A DNA stretch of 46,505 bases from Desulfovibrionaceae bacterium (GCA_015709205.1 JACCQO010000025.1:1-46505); one strand, 5' to 3'; positions 1 through 8,079 are shown, counted from the stretch's first letter. A program made the numbers and translations. Notes: a model not told the origin generated them from the sequence alone.

Positions 1-7
1 CCTCCCC

Positions 8-31
8 TCCCCGCCTCCCCCCGGCTCTTCG
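8..31. repeat. Left copy of a 24-nt inverted repeat shared with the right window edge
   Basis: This C-rich stretch is the exact reverse complement of 46438-46461. It lies just outside the first promoter and may be the tail of a terminator for a gene to the left. The sequence is of low complexity, so shared terminator-family ancestry is a more likely explanation than a mobile boundary. Confidence 0.5.
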
Positions 32-92
32 TCCTCCCCAATCCCCCGGCGCCTTTCCGGGCGGTGCAACCGCCCCTATTTCGGCGGGTTAG

Positions 93-163
93 GGTTTGAC
101 AAAAAGCTATCTTGTCGGTCCAAAATCAAAATCGTTTGACAATATTTCGTTTCATCCGATAAC
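93..163 (+). promoter_or_regulatory. Putative promoter and operator region of the cit operon
   Basis: The only AT-rich stretch before the citrate genes holds two TTTGACAA boxes 40 bp apart (starting at 95 and 135). The second supplies a -35 TTGACA (136-141) followed at 16 bp by GATAAC (158-163). The first box forms an inverted repeat, GACAA-N9-TTGTC (98-116), a plausible operator for the FCD-type GntR regulator encoded at the end of the operon. The start site is inferred near 170, which leaves a leader of about 80 nt. Confidence 0.45.
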
Positions 164-211
164 TTGGCGGCACACGAGCTTTGTACGGCGAGTATATGGA
201 GGGTTTTTTTC

Positions 212-256
212 ATGAGACAGAAGGCGGATTGCCAAGGAGTGAGCAACGATGAATGA
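212..256 (+). CDS. Putative 14-codon leader ORF overlapping the transporter start
   Basis: An ATG at 212 is preceded by GGAGGG (198-203) with 8-nt spacing, a better Shine-Dalgarno than many genes here. The frame reads MRQKADCQGVSNDE and stops with TGA at 254-256, so it runs over the transporter start codon at 249 by eight bases in another frame. This layout fits translational coupling. The transporter also has its own AAGGAG at about 233-238, which lies inside this small ORF. No attenuator run of one amino acid is visible, so it is not an amino-acid-type leader. It could also be chance. Confidence 0.35.
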   Translation: MRQKADCQGVSNDE

Positions 257-1523
257 AGGGCGAATGGAAATCAAAGACGTACCGGTTCTCTACTTCGGGA
301 TTTTTTTTGTCATCGTCGTGGCGGCGGCCTACATGGGCAAGCTGCCCGGCGGCATGGTCGGAGGCTTCGGCATCACCATGGCCCTGGGGTTCCTCTTCGA
401 GCACGTGGGTGACAGGACGCCCATCGTCAAGGACTACCTTGGCGGCGGAGCCATCGTGTGCATCTTTCTCAGCGCGGCGCTGGTCTACTGGGGCGTGATG
501 CCCGAGAAGACCAAGGGCGTCATCGACGGGTTCATGAAGGGCGGGGGCTTCCTGACCTTTTACATCGCCTCGCTGATCACGGGCAGCATTCTGGGCATCG
601 ACTCGCGCCAGCTCGTGCGTGCGGGAGCGCGGTTCGCCGTGCCCTTGCTGCTCGGACTGCTGGCCGCCAGCGTGCTGGCGGGCATCGTGGGCCTGATCAT
701 CGGCTTCGGCTGGAAGAACGGCATCGCCTACGTCACCTACCCGATCATGGGCGGCGGTCTGGGCGCGGGCGTGCTGCCCATCTCCGAGATCTTCGCCAAG
801 GCGGCGAACCTGAAGACCGACCAGATCCTGCCGTTGCTCATTCCGCCCATGGCCCTGGGCAACGTGCTGGCGATCATCGCGGGCGGCCTGCTCGACAAGC
901 TGGGCAAGGCCCGGCCGGGCCTCACGGGCAACGGCCTGCTGATGAAGGACACCCGGCACATCGAGACCGAGGAGAAGCAGCGCCCCCTGACCATGAAGGC
1001 CCTGGGCGTGGGCATCTTCGTGACCTGCACCCTGCTGGTCCTCGGGCGCATCGAGAGCAAGTTCATCCCCGGCGTGCACTACTACGCCCTGATGATCATC
1101 TCCGTGGCGCTGATCAAGATCTTCCATCTGCTGCCCGAGGAGATCGAGGACGCCTGTGCCGTGTGGTTCAAGTTCGTGGCCAAGTACATGACCGCGCCCC
1201 TGCTCGTGGGCGTGGGCGTCACCTACACCGACCTGGGCATGGTCCTGAACGCCCTGGGCATCCAGAACATCGTGCTGGTCGTCGCCGTGGTCGTGGGCGC
1301 CATCGTCGGCGCGGGCTTCGGCGGCACGCTCGTGGGCTTCCATCCCATCGAGTCCGCCTTGGCCGCCGGGCTGTGCATGGCCAACATGGGCGGAACGGGC
1401 GACGTGGCCGTGCTTTCGGCCGCCAAGCGCATGGAGCTGATGCCCTTCGCGCAGATATCCTCGCGCCTGGGCGGCGCGCTGGTGCTGATCATCGTCGGCC
1501 TGACGCTGCCCATCTTGATGTAG
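249..1523 (+). CDS. 2-hydroxycarboxylate transporter family permease (CitS/MaeN type, probable citrate or malate carrier)
   Basis: A 424-residue integral membrane protein, the usual 2HCT length. Members of this family import citrate or malate with Na+ or H+. The two family signatures are visible: a Gly-rich re-entrant loop MGGGLGAGVLPIS near residues 168-180, and the C-terminal block GGTGDVAVLSAA followed by LMPFAQISSRLGG, whose Arg406 corresponds to the substrate-carboxylate-binding Arg of CitS. About a dozen hydrophobic segments span the protein. The start is the ATG at 249 with AAGGAG 10 nt upstream. As first gene of the operon it most likely supplies citrate to the lyase encoded downstream. 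Citrate versus malate cannot be decided from sequence alone; the citrate lyase context favours citrate. Confidence 0.9.
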   Translation: MNEGRMEIKDVPVLYFGIFFVIVVAAAYMGKLPGGMVGGFGITMALGFLFEHVGDRTPIVKDYLGGGAIVCIFLSAALVYWGVMPEKTKGVIDGFMKGGGFLTFYIASLITGSILGIDSRQLVRAGARFAVPLLLGLLAASVLAGIVGLIIGFGWKNGIAYVTYPIMGGGLGAGVLPISEIFAKAANLKTDQILPLLIPPMALGNVLAIIAGGLLDKLGKARPGLTGNGLLMKDTRHIETEEKQRPLTMKALGVGIFVTCTLLVLGRIESKFIPGVHYYALMIISVALIKIFHLLPEEIEDACAVWFKFVAKYMTAPLLVGVGVTYTDLGMVLNALGIQNIVLVVAVVVGAIVGAGFGGTLVGFHPIESALAAGLCMANMGGTGDVAVLSAAKRMELMPFAQISSRLGGALVLIIVGLTLPILM

Positions 1524-1582
1524 GTCGTACGGGCGGGCCGCCGGAGACATGTCTGCTCCCCGGACAACGGCCGCCAACCTCT

Positions 1583-1614
1583 CCCCCGCGCGCCGCGTTT
1601 GCGCCGCGCGGGGG
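1583..1614 (+). other. Intercistronic GC hairpin between transporter and citC
   Basis: A perfect 10-bp stem, CCCCCGCGCG (1583-1592) with CGCGCGGGGG (1605-1614), encloses a 12-nt loop. No T-run follows directly, so it is more likely an mRNA processing, stability or partial attenuation element than a full terminator. A weaker 6-bp hairpin with a T-rich loop follows at about 1624-1646. Confidence 0.5.
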
Positions 1615-1691
1615 ATGACCGGTGGCCCGCCCCTTTTTCCGGGCCGCGGGAGCGGTCCCGTGGCGCAACGAAGCGAAACCGCGAGGAAACC

Positions 1692-2735
1692 ATGCTCGAA
1701 CAACGCGAACTGCTGACCGACGACGACCTGCGCGCCGCCCGCGACCTGCTCGCCCGCGAGGGGCTGGGCTGGCCGGAGGGCGCGGACTGGTCCACGGCCG
1801 TGTTCGACGACGGCACGGTCGCGGCCACGGGTTTTCTCGGCGGCAACGTGATCATGGGCGTGTGCGTGGACAGCGACCGGCGCGGCGAGGACCTCTCGGC
1901 CCGGATCGTCACGGCCCTGCTCAAGCGCGCCAATGCCGTGGGGTTGGAACACATCTTTCTCTTCACCAAGCCGTCCATGGCCGAGCGGTTTGCGGCCATG
2001 GGCTTCAAGCGCGTGGCCGAGGCCCCGGAGCGCGCCGCGTTGCTGGAATTCGGCTGGCCGGATTTCGCGCAGTGGATGCGCACGCTCAAGGCCGACCTCG
2101 GTCCGGCCTTCGATCCCGCGCCCGCGCCCGTGGGCGCCATCGTGATGAACGCCAACCCGTTCACCCTGGGCCACCGGCATCTGGTGCGCAGCGCGGCCGC
2201 CGAGTGCGCCACGACCTATGTTTTCGTGGTCCAGGAGGATTCGTCCGTCGTGCCCTATGCCGTGCGCCTGGCCCTGGTGCGTGCGGGCACGGCGGACATC
2301 TCCGGTTGCGTGGTGCTGCCCGGCGGGCCCTACATGGTCACCCGGGCCACGTTCCCGTCGTACTTCACCGGGGCCGAAGGCCACGCCCCGGCCCACGCCG
2401 CCCTGGACGCGACCATCTTCGCCGGGCGCATCGCCCCGCCCCTGGGCATCACGCGCCGCTATCTGGGCACCGAGCCGTACTGCCCGGTGACGCGCGCCTA
2501 CAACGGCGCGCTGGCCGAAATCCTGCCCCGCGCGGGGGTGGAGGTGCGCATTGTCGAGCGGCTGGCCAACGGTGGCGAGGCCGTGAGCGCCTCGCGGCTG
2601 CGCGACATGCTGCGCACGGGCTCGCTGGAGGGCGCGGAGAACCTTGCCCCCGCGACCACCCTGGAGTGGCTGCGCAGCTCCGAGGCCGCGCCGGTGATCG
2701 CGGCCCTGGCCAAGGGCCACGGGAGGCACGACTGA
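1692..2735 (+). CDS. citC: [Citrate (pro-3S)-lyase] ligase CitC
   Basis: A 347-aa protein that activates citrate lyase by ATP-dependent acetylation of the thiol of the acyl-carrier prosthetic group. An N-terminal GNAT-like segment (about residues 1-130) is followed by a nucleotidyltransferase core with NANPFTLGHRHL at about 152-163, the (T/H)xGH signature of this family, and the downstream VQEDSS and PGGPYMVTRATFPSYF blocks. The length matches the family (about 350 aa). The ATG at 1692 is chosen over the in-frame ATG at 1599 because GAGGA lies 6 nt before it and conserved homology begins there. It overlaps the next gene by one base (TGATG), indicating translational coupling. Confidence 0.93.
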   Translation: MLEQRELLTDDDLRAARDLLAREGLGWPEGADWSTAVFDDGTVAATGFLGGNVIMGVCVDSDRRGEDLSARIVTALLKRANAVGLEHIFLFTKPSMAERFAAMGFKRVAEAPERAALLEFGWPDFAQWMRTLKADLGPAFDPAPAPVGAIVMNANPFTLGHRHLVRSAAAECATTYVFVVQEDSSVVPYAVRLALVRAGTADISGCVVLPGGPYMVTRATFPSYFTGAEGHAPAHAALDATIFAGRIAPPLGITRRYLGTEPYCPVTRAYNGALAEILPRAGVEVRIVERLANGGEAVSASRLRDMLRTGSLEGAENLAPATTLEWLRSSEAAPVIAALAKGHGRHD

Positions 2736-3739
2736 TGGACCGCGCCACGCCGCACGGCGGGATCCGGCAGGCCGCCGCGTTGCAGCCCGAACCGTTCGAC
2801 GGACGGGCCTGGGCCATCGCCTCGGCCCTGCACCAGGGCGTGCTGCACGAGGCCGTGTGCAACGGCAAGCCCGGCCTGGTCTGCGGCGATTCCATGGGCG
2901 CGCACACGGACATGGACGCGCACACCTTCATGGCCGGAGCCGCGGCCATGCTGCCCCATTTCCTGGAGGCCGCGCGCCTCGGGCTTGCGCCCTGTGCCGG
3001 GACGGACGACGGACCGGACGGAAACCGGGCGCTCTTCGCCCGGCTGCGCGCGGGCGGGCTGCGCTGGGAGGCCGATCTCCTGCGCGCCACGCGCGGGGTG
3101 AACACGCACCGGGGCATGCTCTTTCTCGGCGCGCTGGCCTGCGCCGCCGCCGGGCGCGTCCTGCGGGACCTCCCGCCTTCCCCGGCCGCCACGGGCATCC
3201 CCACCACGGGCATTCCGGCCGCGCGCATTCCGGCCGTGCGCATCGGGGCGCTGGTCGCGGACATGACCCGGGGGCTGTGCGCGCGCGAGCTGGCGGCCAC
3301 GGCGCGGGCCGACAGGGCCGTGACCGCGGGCGAGCGGCTCTTCGCGGCCTACGGCATGACCGGGGTGCGCGGCGAGGCCGAGGCCGGGCTGCCGCATGTG
3401 CTCGAATGCGGCCTGCCCGCGCTGGGGCGCGCCCTGGACGCCGGCGCGGAGCTTTCGCGCGCCCTGCTGCACGCCCTGCTGGAGCTCATGGCCGTGGTGC
3501 CGGACACCACGGTGGTGCACCGCGCCGGGCCCGAGGGGCTGGCCCTGGTGCGCGCGGGCGCGCGCGCGGCCCTGGAACTGGGCGGCGCGCTGACGCCGGA
3601 GGGCCGCGCGCGCACGGCGGAATTGGGCCGCGCCTGCGTGGCGCGTTCCGTCAGCCCGGGCGGCTCGGCCGACCTGCTGGCAATGACCGCCGGGCTGTAC
3701 CTGCTCGAACACGGCAGCTGGCCGGGACGAATTTTGTGA
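2735..3739 (+). CDS. citG: Triphosphoribosyl-dephospho-CoA synthase CitG
   Basis: A 334-aa enzyme that makes 2'-(5''-triphosphoribosyl)-3'-dephospho-CoA from ATP and dephospho-CoA, the precursor of the citrate lyase ACP prosthetic group. Recognisable CitG blocks are GLVCGDSMGAHTDMDAHTF (about residues 48-66; KPGLVD..NSGSHKDMD in other CitGs) and TRGVNTHRGMLF (about 119-130). The protein is somewhat longer than usual. The surplus includes a low-complexity tract of imperfect GIP/ARIP repeats encoded at about 3187-3245 and not expected to be catalytic. The ATG overlaps the citC stop. A hairpin with an 8-bp stem follows before citD. Confidence 0.9.
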   Translation: MDRATPHGGIRQAAALQPEPFDGRAWAIASALHQGVLHEAVCNGKPGLVCGDSMGAHTDMDAHTFMAGAAAMLPHFLEAARLGLAPCAGTDDGPDGNRALFARLRAGGLRWEADLLRATRGVNTHRGMLFLGALACAAAGRVLRDLPPSPAATGIPTTGIPAARIPAVRIGALVADMTRGLCARELAATARADRAVTAGERLFAAYGMTGVRGEAEAGLPHVLECGLPALGRALDAGAELSRALLHALLELMAVVPDTTVVHRAGPEGLALVRAGARAALELGGALTPEGRARTAELGRACVARSVSPGGSADLLAMTAGLYLLEHGSWPGRIL

Positions 3740-3742
3740 GTT

Positions 3743-3763
3743 CGGCCGCCGCTGCGGCGGCCG
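3743..3763 (+). other. Intercistronic hairpin between citG and citD
   Basis: A perfect 8-bp stem, CGGCCGCC with GGCGGCCG, and a 5-nt loop GCTGC, followed by an A-run rather than T's. It ends 25 nt before the citD start and just upstream of its GAGGAG. It could protect the distal mRNA and help raise citD expression, since the ACP is needed stoichiometrically. Confidence 0.45.
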
Positions 3764-3788
3764 GATGAAAAAAACAGAGGAGTAGCCC

Positions 3789-4112
3789 ATGCGGATCGCG
3801 AAACCGACCGTACAACCAATTGTGAAACCGTCAATGGCGGGATCCCTGGAATCCAACGACTGCCTCGTGTCCCTGCATCCCCTGGCCAAGGAGGAGTTGC
3901 GGGAGGGCGAGGAGGTGCGCGTGGAAGTGGACAGCATCGTGCAGATCCAGTTCGGCGCGCAGATCGAGGCCACGGCCCGCGACGTGCTGGCCCGTTTCGG
4001 CCTGACGCGCGTGCTCGTGCGCATCCAGGACAAGGGGGCCCTGGACTGCACCCTGCGTGCGCGCCTGGAAGCGGCCGTGCTGCGCGCGGGAGGAGACGAC
4101 CATGAAGCGTAG
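3789..4112 (+). CDS. citD: Citrate lyase gamma subunit (acyl carrier protein) CitD
   Basis: A 107-aa acyl carrier protein of the citrate lyase complex. The signature AGSLESNDC (17-25) contains Ser22, equivalent to E. coli CitD Ser14, to which phosphoribosyl-dephospho-CoA is attached. VQIQFGAQI (about 51-59) and DKGALDCTLRARLEAAVLRA (about 81-100) are the other conserved blocks. It starts at 3789 after a clear GAGGAG, and overlaps citE by 11 nt. The order citC-citG-citD-citE-citF-citX differs from the enterobacterial citCDEFXG but contains the same complement. The N terminus has a few extra residues relative to E. coli. Confidence 0.94.
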   Translation: MRIAKPTVQPIVKPSMAGSLESNDCLVSLHPLAKEELREGEEVRVEVDSIVQIQFGAQIEATARDVLARFGLTRVLVRIQDKGALDCTLRARLEAAVLRAGGDDHEA

Positions 4113-5004
4113 AACCATGCTCTTCGTGCCCGGCAACAACCCGGGCATGCTCATCAGCGGCCCCGTCCTCGGCGCGGATGCGCTGATCTTCGACCTGGAG
4201 GACGCCGTGGCCGAGGCGGAAAAGGACGCTGCGCGCCTGCTGGTGCGCAACGCCCTCAAGACCCTGGAATGCGGCGCGACGGAGCGCGTGGTGCGCATCA
4301 ACGGCGTGGACACGCCGCACTGGCGCGCGGACGTGGCCGCCATCGTGGCCAAGGAGGCGGGCGCGGGCGCGGGCACGGTGCTCCTGCCCAAGTGCTCCAC
4401 TCCGGCCGACGTGGCCCTCGTGGCCGAGGCGCTGAGCGCGGAAGAGAAGCGCGCGGGCCGCGCCGACGGCGAGGTGAGGCTGCTGGCCCTGCTGGAAAGC
4501 GCCCTGGGCATCGAGAACGCCTTTGCCGTGGCCACGTGCAGTCCGCGCGTGAGCGGCCTGTTCCTGGGCGCGGAGGATCTTTCCGCGGACCTGGGCGCGC
4601 AGCGCACGCTCACGGGCGAGGAGATCGCCTATGCCCGCGGGCGCGTGGTCGTCGCGGCCAAGGCCGCGCGCGTGGACGCCATCGACACGCCCTTCACCGT
4701 GGTGGACGACCTGGAAAACCTGGAGCGCGACGCCCAGCTGGGCCGCCGGATGGGCTTTGACGGCAAGGCCGTGATCTCGCCCCAGCACGTGCGCATCGTC
4801 AACCGCGTCTATTCCCCGTCCGACAAGGAAATCGCCTGGGCCGAGAAGATCCGGGCGGCCATGCAGCGGGCCACGGCCGAGGGCAAGGGCGCCTTTTCCG
4901 TGGACGGCAGCATGGTGGACGGGCCCATCGTCAAGCGCGCCCTGCGCATTCTGCAAACCGCCGGCCGGCTCAATCAGGAGGCCGACGGGCTTCGCGAGGA
5001 GTGA
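4102..5004 (+). CDS. citE: Citrate lyase beta subunit (citryl-ACP lyase) CitE
   Basis: A 300-aa HpcH/HpaI-family lyase that cleaves citryl-ACP into oxaloacetate and acetyl-ACP. Visible motifs are RRTMLFVPGNNPGML at the N terminus, FDLEDAV (about 30-36), RINGVDTPHW (about 67-76), the LLPKCS strand, the metal-ligand block LLALLESALG (Glu) and the distal Asp in LGAEDLSADLG. The length is typical. The ATG at 4102 lies within the end of citD and is preceded by GGAGG; the longer frame from 4057 carries no homology. Its stop overlaps the start region of citF. Confidence 0.95.
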   Translation: MKRRTMLFVPGNNPGMLISGPVLGADALIFDLEDAVAEAEKDAARLLVRNALKTLECGATERVVRINGVDTPHWRADVAAIVAKEAGAGAGTVLLPKCSTPADVALVAEALSAEEKRAGRADGEVRLLALLESALGIENAFAVATCSPRVSGLFLGAEDLSADLGAQRTLTGEEIAYARGRVVVAAKAARVDAIDTPFTVVDDLENLERDAQLGRRMGFDGKAVISPQHVRIVNRVYSPSDKEIAWAEKIRAAMQRATAEGKGAFSVDGSMVDGPIVKRALRILQTAGRLNQEADGLREE

Positions 5005-5009
5005 TGACC

Positions 5010-6410
5010 ATGCGCGAGAAGACAGCCGCCACGCTGCGCCAGGCCATGGAGGCCGCGCACCTTGAAGACGGCATGACCATTTCCTTTCACCACCATCTGC
5101 GCAACGGCGACTTCGTGCTGGACATGGTCCTGCGCGAGGCCGAGGCCATGGGCCTCAAGGGCTTGCGCGTGGCGGCCAGCTCCGTGTTCCCGTGCCACGG
5201 CCGTCTGGCCCGGGCCGCCGAACGCGGCGTGGTCGCCGGACTGGACACCAACTACATGAGCGGCCCCGTGGCCGCGGCCGTGGCGCGCGGCGCGTTCGCC
5301 GAGCCGGTGCGCTTCCGCACCCACGGCGGCCGCCCCAGGGCCATCGACGCGGGCGAGCTGCACATCGACGCGGCCTTCATCGCCGCACCCGCCGTGGACC
5401 CGCTCGGCAACCTCAGCGGCGTGGAGGGCCCCTCGGCCTGCGGTTCCCTGGGCTACGCCATGGCCGACGCCGCGCACGCGGACACGGTCATCGCCGTGAC
5501 CGACCACTTCCTGGACCACTCGCCTGAGCGCATCTCCATCGACCACGGCCAGGTGGACGTGGTCGTCAAGGTGGACCGCATCGGCGATCCCGCGGGCATC
5601 GTCTCCGGCACCACCAAGGTCACGCGCGACCCCGTGGGCCTGGTCATCGCGGAATACGCGGCCAGGGCCATCGAGGCCGCCGGGCTCCTGCGCGACGGGT
5701 TCTGCTTCCAGACCGGCGCGGGCGGCGCATCCCTGGCCGCGGCGAGCTTCGTGCGCGAGCGCATGCGCGAACAGGGCGTACGCGGGCGGTTTCTGCTCGG
5801 CGGCATCACCGGCTACTTCGTGGACATGCTCGAGGAGGGCCTCTTCGAGGACATCTACGACGTGCAGTGCTTCGACCTGGCCGCGGTCCGGTCCATCAGG
5901 GAGAACGCCCACCACCACGAGATCTCCGCGTCCGACTACGCCAGCGTGGGCCGCAAGCGCTGCTACGTGGACGACCTGGGCGCGGTGCTCCTGGGCGCCA
6001 CGGAGATCGACCTGGACTTCAACGTCAACGTGCACACGGACTCCAACGGCGTGATCATCGGCGGTTCCGGCGGCCACAGCGACGCGGCCGCGGGCGCGGA
6101 AATGGCCATCATCGTGGCCCCGCTGCTGCGCGCCCGGCTGCCCATCGTGGTTGACCGCGTGCGCACCGTGAGCACGCCGGGCAGGACCGTGGACGCGCTG
6201 GTCACCGAATACGGCGCGGCCGTGAACCCGGCGCGGCCGGAACTGGCGCAGCGCCTGCGCGACTTCGGCCTGCCCGTGTTCGAGATCGCCGAGCTGCGGC
6301 GCAAGGCCCTGGCCATGGCCGGGGAGCCCGTGCGCGCGCCGCAGGGCGAGCGCGAGGTCGCGGTGGTCGAATACCGCGACGGAACGATCATCGACCGCAT
6401 CATGGCGTAG
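5010..6410 (+). CDS. citF: Citrate lyase alpha subunit (citrate:acetyl-ACP transferase) CitF
   Basis: A 466-aa CoA-transferase-fold subunit that exchanges acetyl for citrate on the ACP. Conserved blocks include GMTISFHHHLRNGD near the N terminus, SGELNIDVAF-like AGELHIDAAF, CGSLGYAMADA, QTGAGGASLA, GGITGYFVDM and ISASDYASVG, ending with VVEYRDGTIIDRI. It is about 40 residues shorter than E. coli CitF, lacking the long N-terminal extension, a difference in length rather than damage. Three in-frame starts lie close together: GTG 5001, ATG 5004 and ATG 5010. ATG 5010 is preferred because GAGGAG (4996-5001) is then 8 nt away; ATG 5004 would give a TGATG overlap with citE. Confidence 0.93.
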   Translation: MREKTAATLRQAMEAAHLEDGMTISFHHHLRNGDFVLDMVLREAEAMGLKGLRVAASSVFPCHGRLARAAERGVVAGLDTNYMSGPVAAAVARGAFAEPVRFRTHGGRPRAIDAGELHIDAAFIAAPAVDPLGNLSGVEGPSACGSLGYAMADAAHADTVIAVTDHFLDHSPERISIDHGQVDVVVKVDRIGDPAGIVSGTTKVTRDPVGLVIAEYAARAIEAAGLLRDGFCFQTGAGGASLAAASFVRERMREQGVRGRFLLGGITGYFVDMLEEGLFEDIYDVQCFDLAAVRSIRENAHHHEISASDYASVGRKRCYVDDLGAVLLGATEIDLDFNVNVHTDSNGVIIGGSGGHSDAAAGAEMAIIVAPLLRARLPIVVDRVRTVSTPGRTVDALVTEYGAAVNPARPELAQRLRDFGLPVFEIAELRRKALAMAGEPVRAPQGEREVAVVEYRDGTIIDRIMA

Positions 6411-6498
6411 CGGTGCGCCCGAGGACCATGCCTGCACATCCGAACAGCCTTGCGACGCCCAGGTTCGGGACGGCCGGCGTCGCACGCCGCCGGGCGCT

Positions 6499-6530
6499 CC
6501 CGGGCGACGGACGCGAGTCCGTCGCCCGGG
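6499..6530 (+). other. Strong hairpin between citF and citX
   Basis: A 14-bp perfect stem (6499-6512 with 6517-6530) capped by a GCGA tetraloop lies in the 157-bp gap after citF. No T-tract follows. It probably stabilises the citDEF part of the message or reduces read-through into citX and the regulator gene, which are needed in small amounts. The rest of the gap shows no ORF or promoter. Confidence 0.55.
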
Positions 6531-6567
6531 CCCGGCGTTTGCCGCGCCGTCCCGGGCGGGCAGCGGC

Positions 6568-7188
6568 ATGACCTGCGGCGCGCGTCTCCCCGCCGACCCG
6601 GCGGGCCCCCGCGCGGCCGGGACGCGGTGTTCGGCCGATGCCCGGCGCGACGAAGCGGCCCTTGCCGCCGCGCGGATCCTCGCCGCGCGCGAGACCCGCT
6701 GGCACCGCCGATTGGCTCTTGCCAAGCGGACCGGAAAGACCGTAATTTGCATTGGTCTTGTCATGCCCGGTGCGGACAAGGATCCGTCCGGCGCGCCGGA
6801 GGCCTTTGCCGAGCTTTTGGGGGCCCTGCTGCGCCTCCTTTCCGAGCGGGGCATGACCTGCACCGAGCGGGATATCTGGACCTCGGCCGACGGCAGACAC
6901 GCGCTGCTGGCCGTGGACGCGGACGCGCGGTCGGCCAAGGCCGCCTGCGTGGCCCTGGAGGAGCACCATCCCCTGGGCCGCCTGGCTGACGCGGACGTGA
7001 CCGGAGCGGACGGGAGGGCCGTGGGCCGCACGGAGCTGGGCCTGCCGCCCCGGCGCTGTCTGCTCTGCGGGCGGCCCGCCGCGGAATGCGCCCGCGCCCG
7101 CAGCCATCCGTTGGAAGAGGTGCTCGGCTGCGTTCGATCCATACTTCAAGGCGTTCGCGCCGTTGCGGAGGATCTTCCCCGCTCCTAG
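6568..7188 (+). CDS. citX: Apo-citrate lyase phosphoribosyl-dephospho-CoA transferase CitX
   Basis: A 206-aa nucleotidyltransferase that transfers the phosphoribosyl-dephospho-CoA group from the CitG product to the serine of CitD. Supporting motifs are RETRWHRRLALAK near residues 42-54 and the C-terminal family signature: HPLGRLADADV, then RRCLLCGRPAAECARARSH with the two CxxC-like cysteines. It is about 20 residues longer than E. coli CitX because of a poorly conserved N terminus. The chosen ATG at 6568 has only a weak G-rich ribosome-binding site, so a start further downstream is possible. It lies 23 nt before the regulator gene and is probably cotranscribed with it. Confidence 0.88.
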   Translation: MTCGARLPADPAGPRAAGTRCSADARRDEAALAAARILAARETRWHRRLALAKRTGKTVICIGLVMPGADKDPSGAPEAFAELLGALLRLLSERGMTCTERDIWTSADGRHALLAVDADARSAKAACVALEEHHPLGRLADADVTGADGRAVGRTELGLPPRRCLLCGRPAAECARARSHPLEEVLGCVRSILQGVRAVAEDLPRS

Positions 7189-7211
7189 CGCGCGCCGACC
7201 CAGGAGCAGGA

Positions 7212-7955
7212 GTGAGTCCGACCAAACGTCCCTCGGGCCGCGTCGACCAGGCCGTAGTGGATATCGAGCGGCTGATCTTCAAAGGCGAGTTGAAGTCCGG
7301 CGAGCACATCAAGGAGCTGGACATCGCCAACCGCCTCGGCATCAGTCGCGGCGCGGTCCGCGAGGCCTTCAAGTCCCTGGCGCGCTCGCGCCTGGTGGAC
7401 ATCGTGCCCCACCGCGGCGTGTTCGTGCGCGCCTTTTCCTACAAGGAAACCCTGGACATGTTCGACATGCGCGTGCATTTCGCGCTCATGGCCCTGCCCG
7501 AGGCCGCGCAGAACATCACCCCGCGCAAGGCCGCGGAACTCCACGCCCTGCTCGACCGCATCGACGAGGCCAACAAGGAAGGCGACCCGGACACGGTCAT
7601 GAGCCTGAACTGGGAGTTCCATTCCAAGATCTACGATCTCTGCGACAACTCCATCCTCAAGACCCTGGCCGAAGACATCCGCATGAAGCAGTACCTGAGT
7701 TGCCGCCATTCCTTCCGCGTGCCCACCAGCGTGGCCGACTCCAACCAGGAGCACCGCCTGGTGCTCGAGCGCCTGGAGCGCAACGACGGCGAGGGCGCGG
7801 CCAAGGCCATGGCCGCGCACGTCATGTGCGGCAAGCGCCGCTTCCTGGAGGCGGTCAATCCCGACCAGCTCGAAAAGCTCGACCTGCACCCCCCGGAGCG
7901 GGAAGAACACCCCTTCGCCTCCTTCATCCAGAACGAACTGCGGCTCAGGCACTAG
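7212..7955 (+). CDS. GntR/FadR-family transcriptional regulator with FCD domain, probable regulator of the cit operon
   Basis: A 247-aa regulator: a winged helix-turn-helix (about residues 10-75, with LDIANRLGISRGAVREAFKS and the wing HRGVFVRAF) followed by an all-helical FCD effector domain (about 85-220, including NWEFHSKIYDL, whose histidine is a typical FCD metal ligand). FCD regulators commonly bind organic acids. The GTG start at 7212 follows CAGGAGCAGGA; the extra upstream residues in the open frame are within citX and lack homology. As the last gene of the cit cluster it is the natural candidate for a citrate-responsive regulator acting at the boxes near 93-163. CitO-like function is inferred only from position and family. 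Confidence 0.87.
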   Translation: MSPTKRPSGRVDQAVVDIERLIFKGELKSGEHIKELDIANRLGISRGAVREAFKSLARSRLVDIVPHRGVFVRAFSYKETLDMFDMRVHFALMALPEAAQNITPRKAAELHALLDRIDEANKEGDPDTVMSLNWEFHSKIYDLCDNSILKTLAEDIRMKQYLSCRHSFRVPTSVADSNQEHRLVLERLERNDGEGAAKAMAAHVMCGKRRFLEAVNPDQLEKLDLHPPEREEHPFASFIQNELRLRH

Positions 7956-8020
7956 GCCGCGTCCGGCGCACTCCGTCCCCTCGCGCCGCCCGCAACCCTT
8001 TCGGTCCCTGCCAAAAAGAG

Positions 8021-8044
8021 GCGGGGGCGCGGTTGCGCCCCCGC
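8021..8044 (-). terminator. Rho-independent terminator of the cstA-like gene
   Basis: A perfect 10-bp stem, GCGGGGGCGC with GCGCCCCCGC, and a 4-nt loop. On the minus strand it is followed by CTCTTTTT, giving a proper T-tract for transcripts coming from the cstA-like gene. On the plus strand no T-run follows, so it is weaker for the cit operon arriving from the other side. Confidence 0.8.
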
Positions 8045-8052
8045 CATCGAAG

Positions 8053-8079
8053 CCCGGCCCCGGGCAAAGCGGGGCCGGG
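8053..8079. terminator. Second hairpin in the convergent cit/cstA gap
   Basis: CCCGGCCCC (8053-8061) pairs with GGGGCCGGG (8071-8079) around a 9-nt loop, between the cstA-like stop codon and the main terminator. It probably assists termination of both convergent units; no T-tract of its own. Confidence 0.5.

Noticed and set aside
165-179. Sigma-54 promoter before the citrate operon (TGGCGG-N5-GAGC)
   Set aside because: Only the GG and GC cores match; the -24 and -12 boxes are otherwise off consensus and no activator sites are evident.
210-2729. An 839-codon minus-strand frame over the transporter and citC
   Set aside because: Same antisense artefact of GC-rich codon usage; the plus strand carries clear family motifs.
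8053-8079. Independent terminator for the cit operon
   Set aside because: It lacks a T-tract on the plus strand, so it is listed only as an accessory hairpin.
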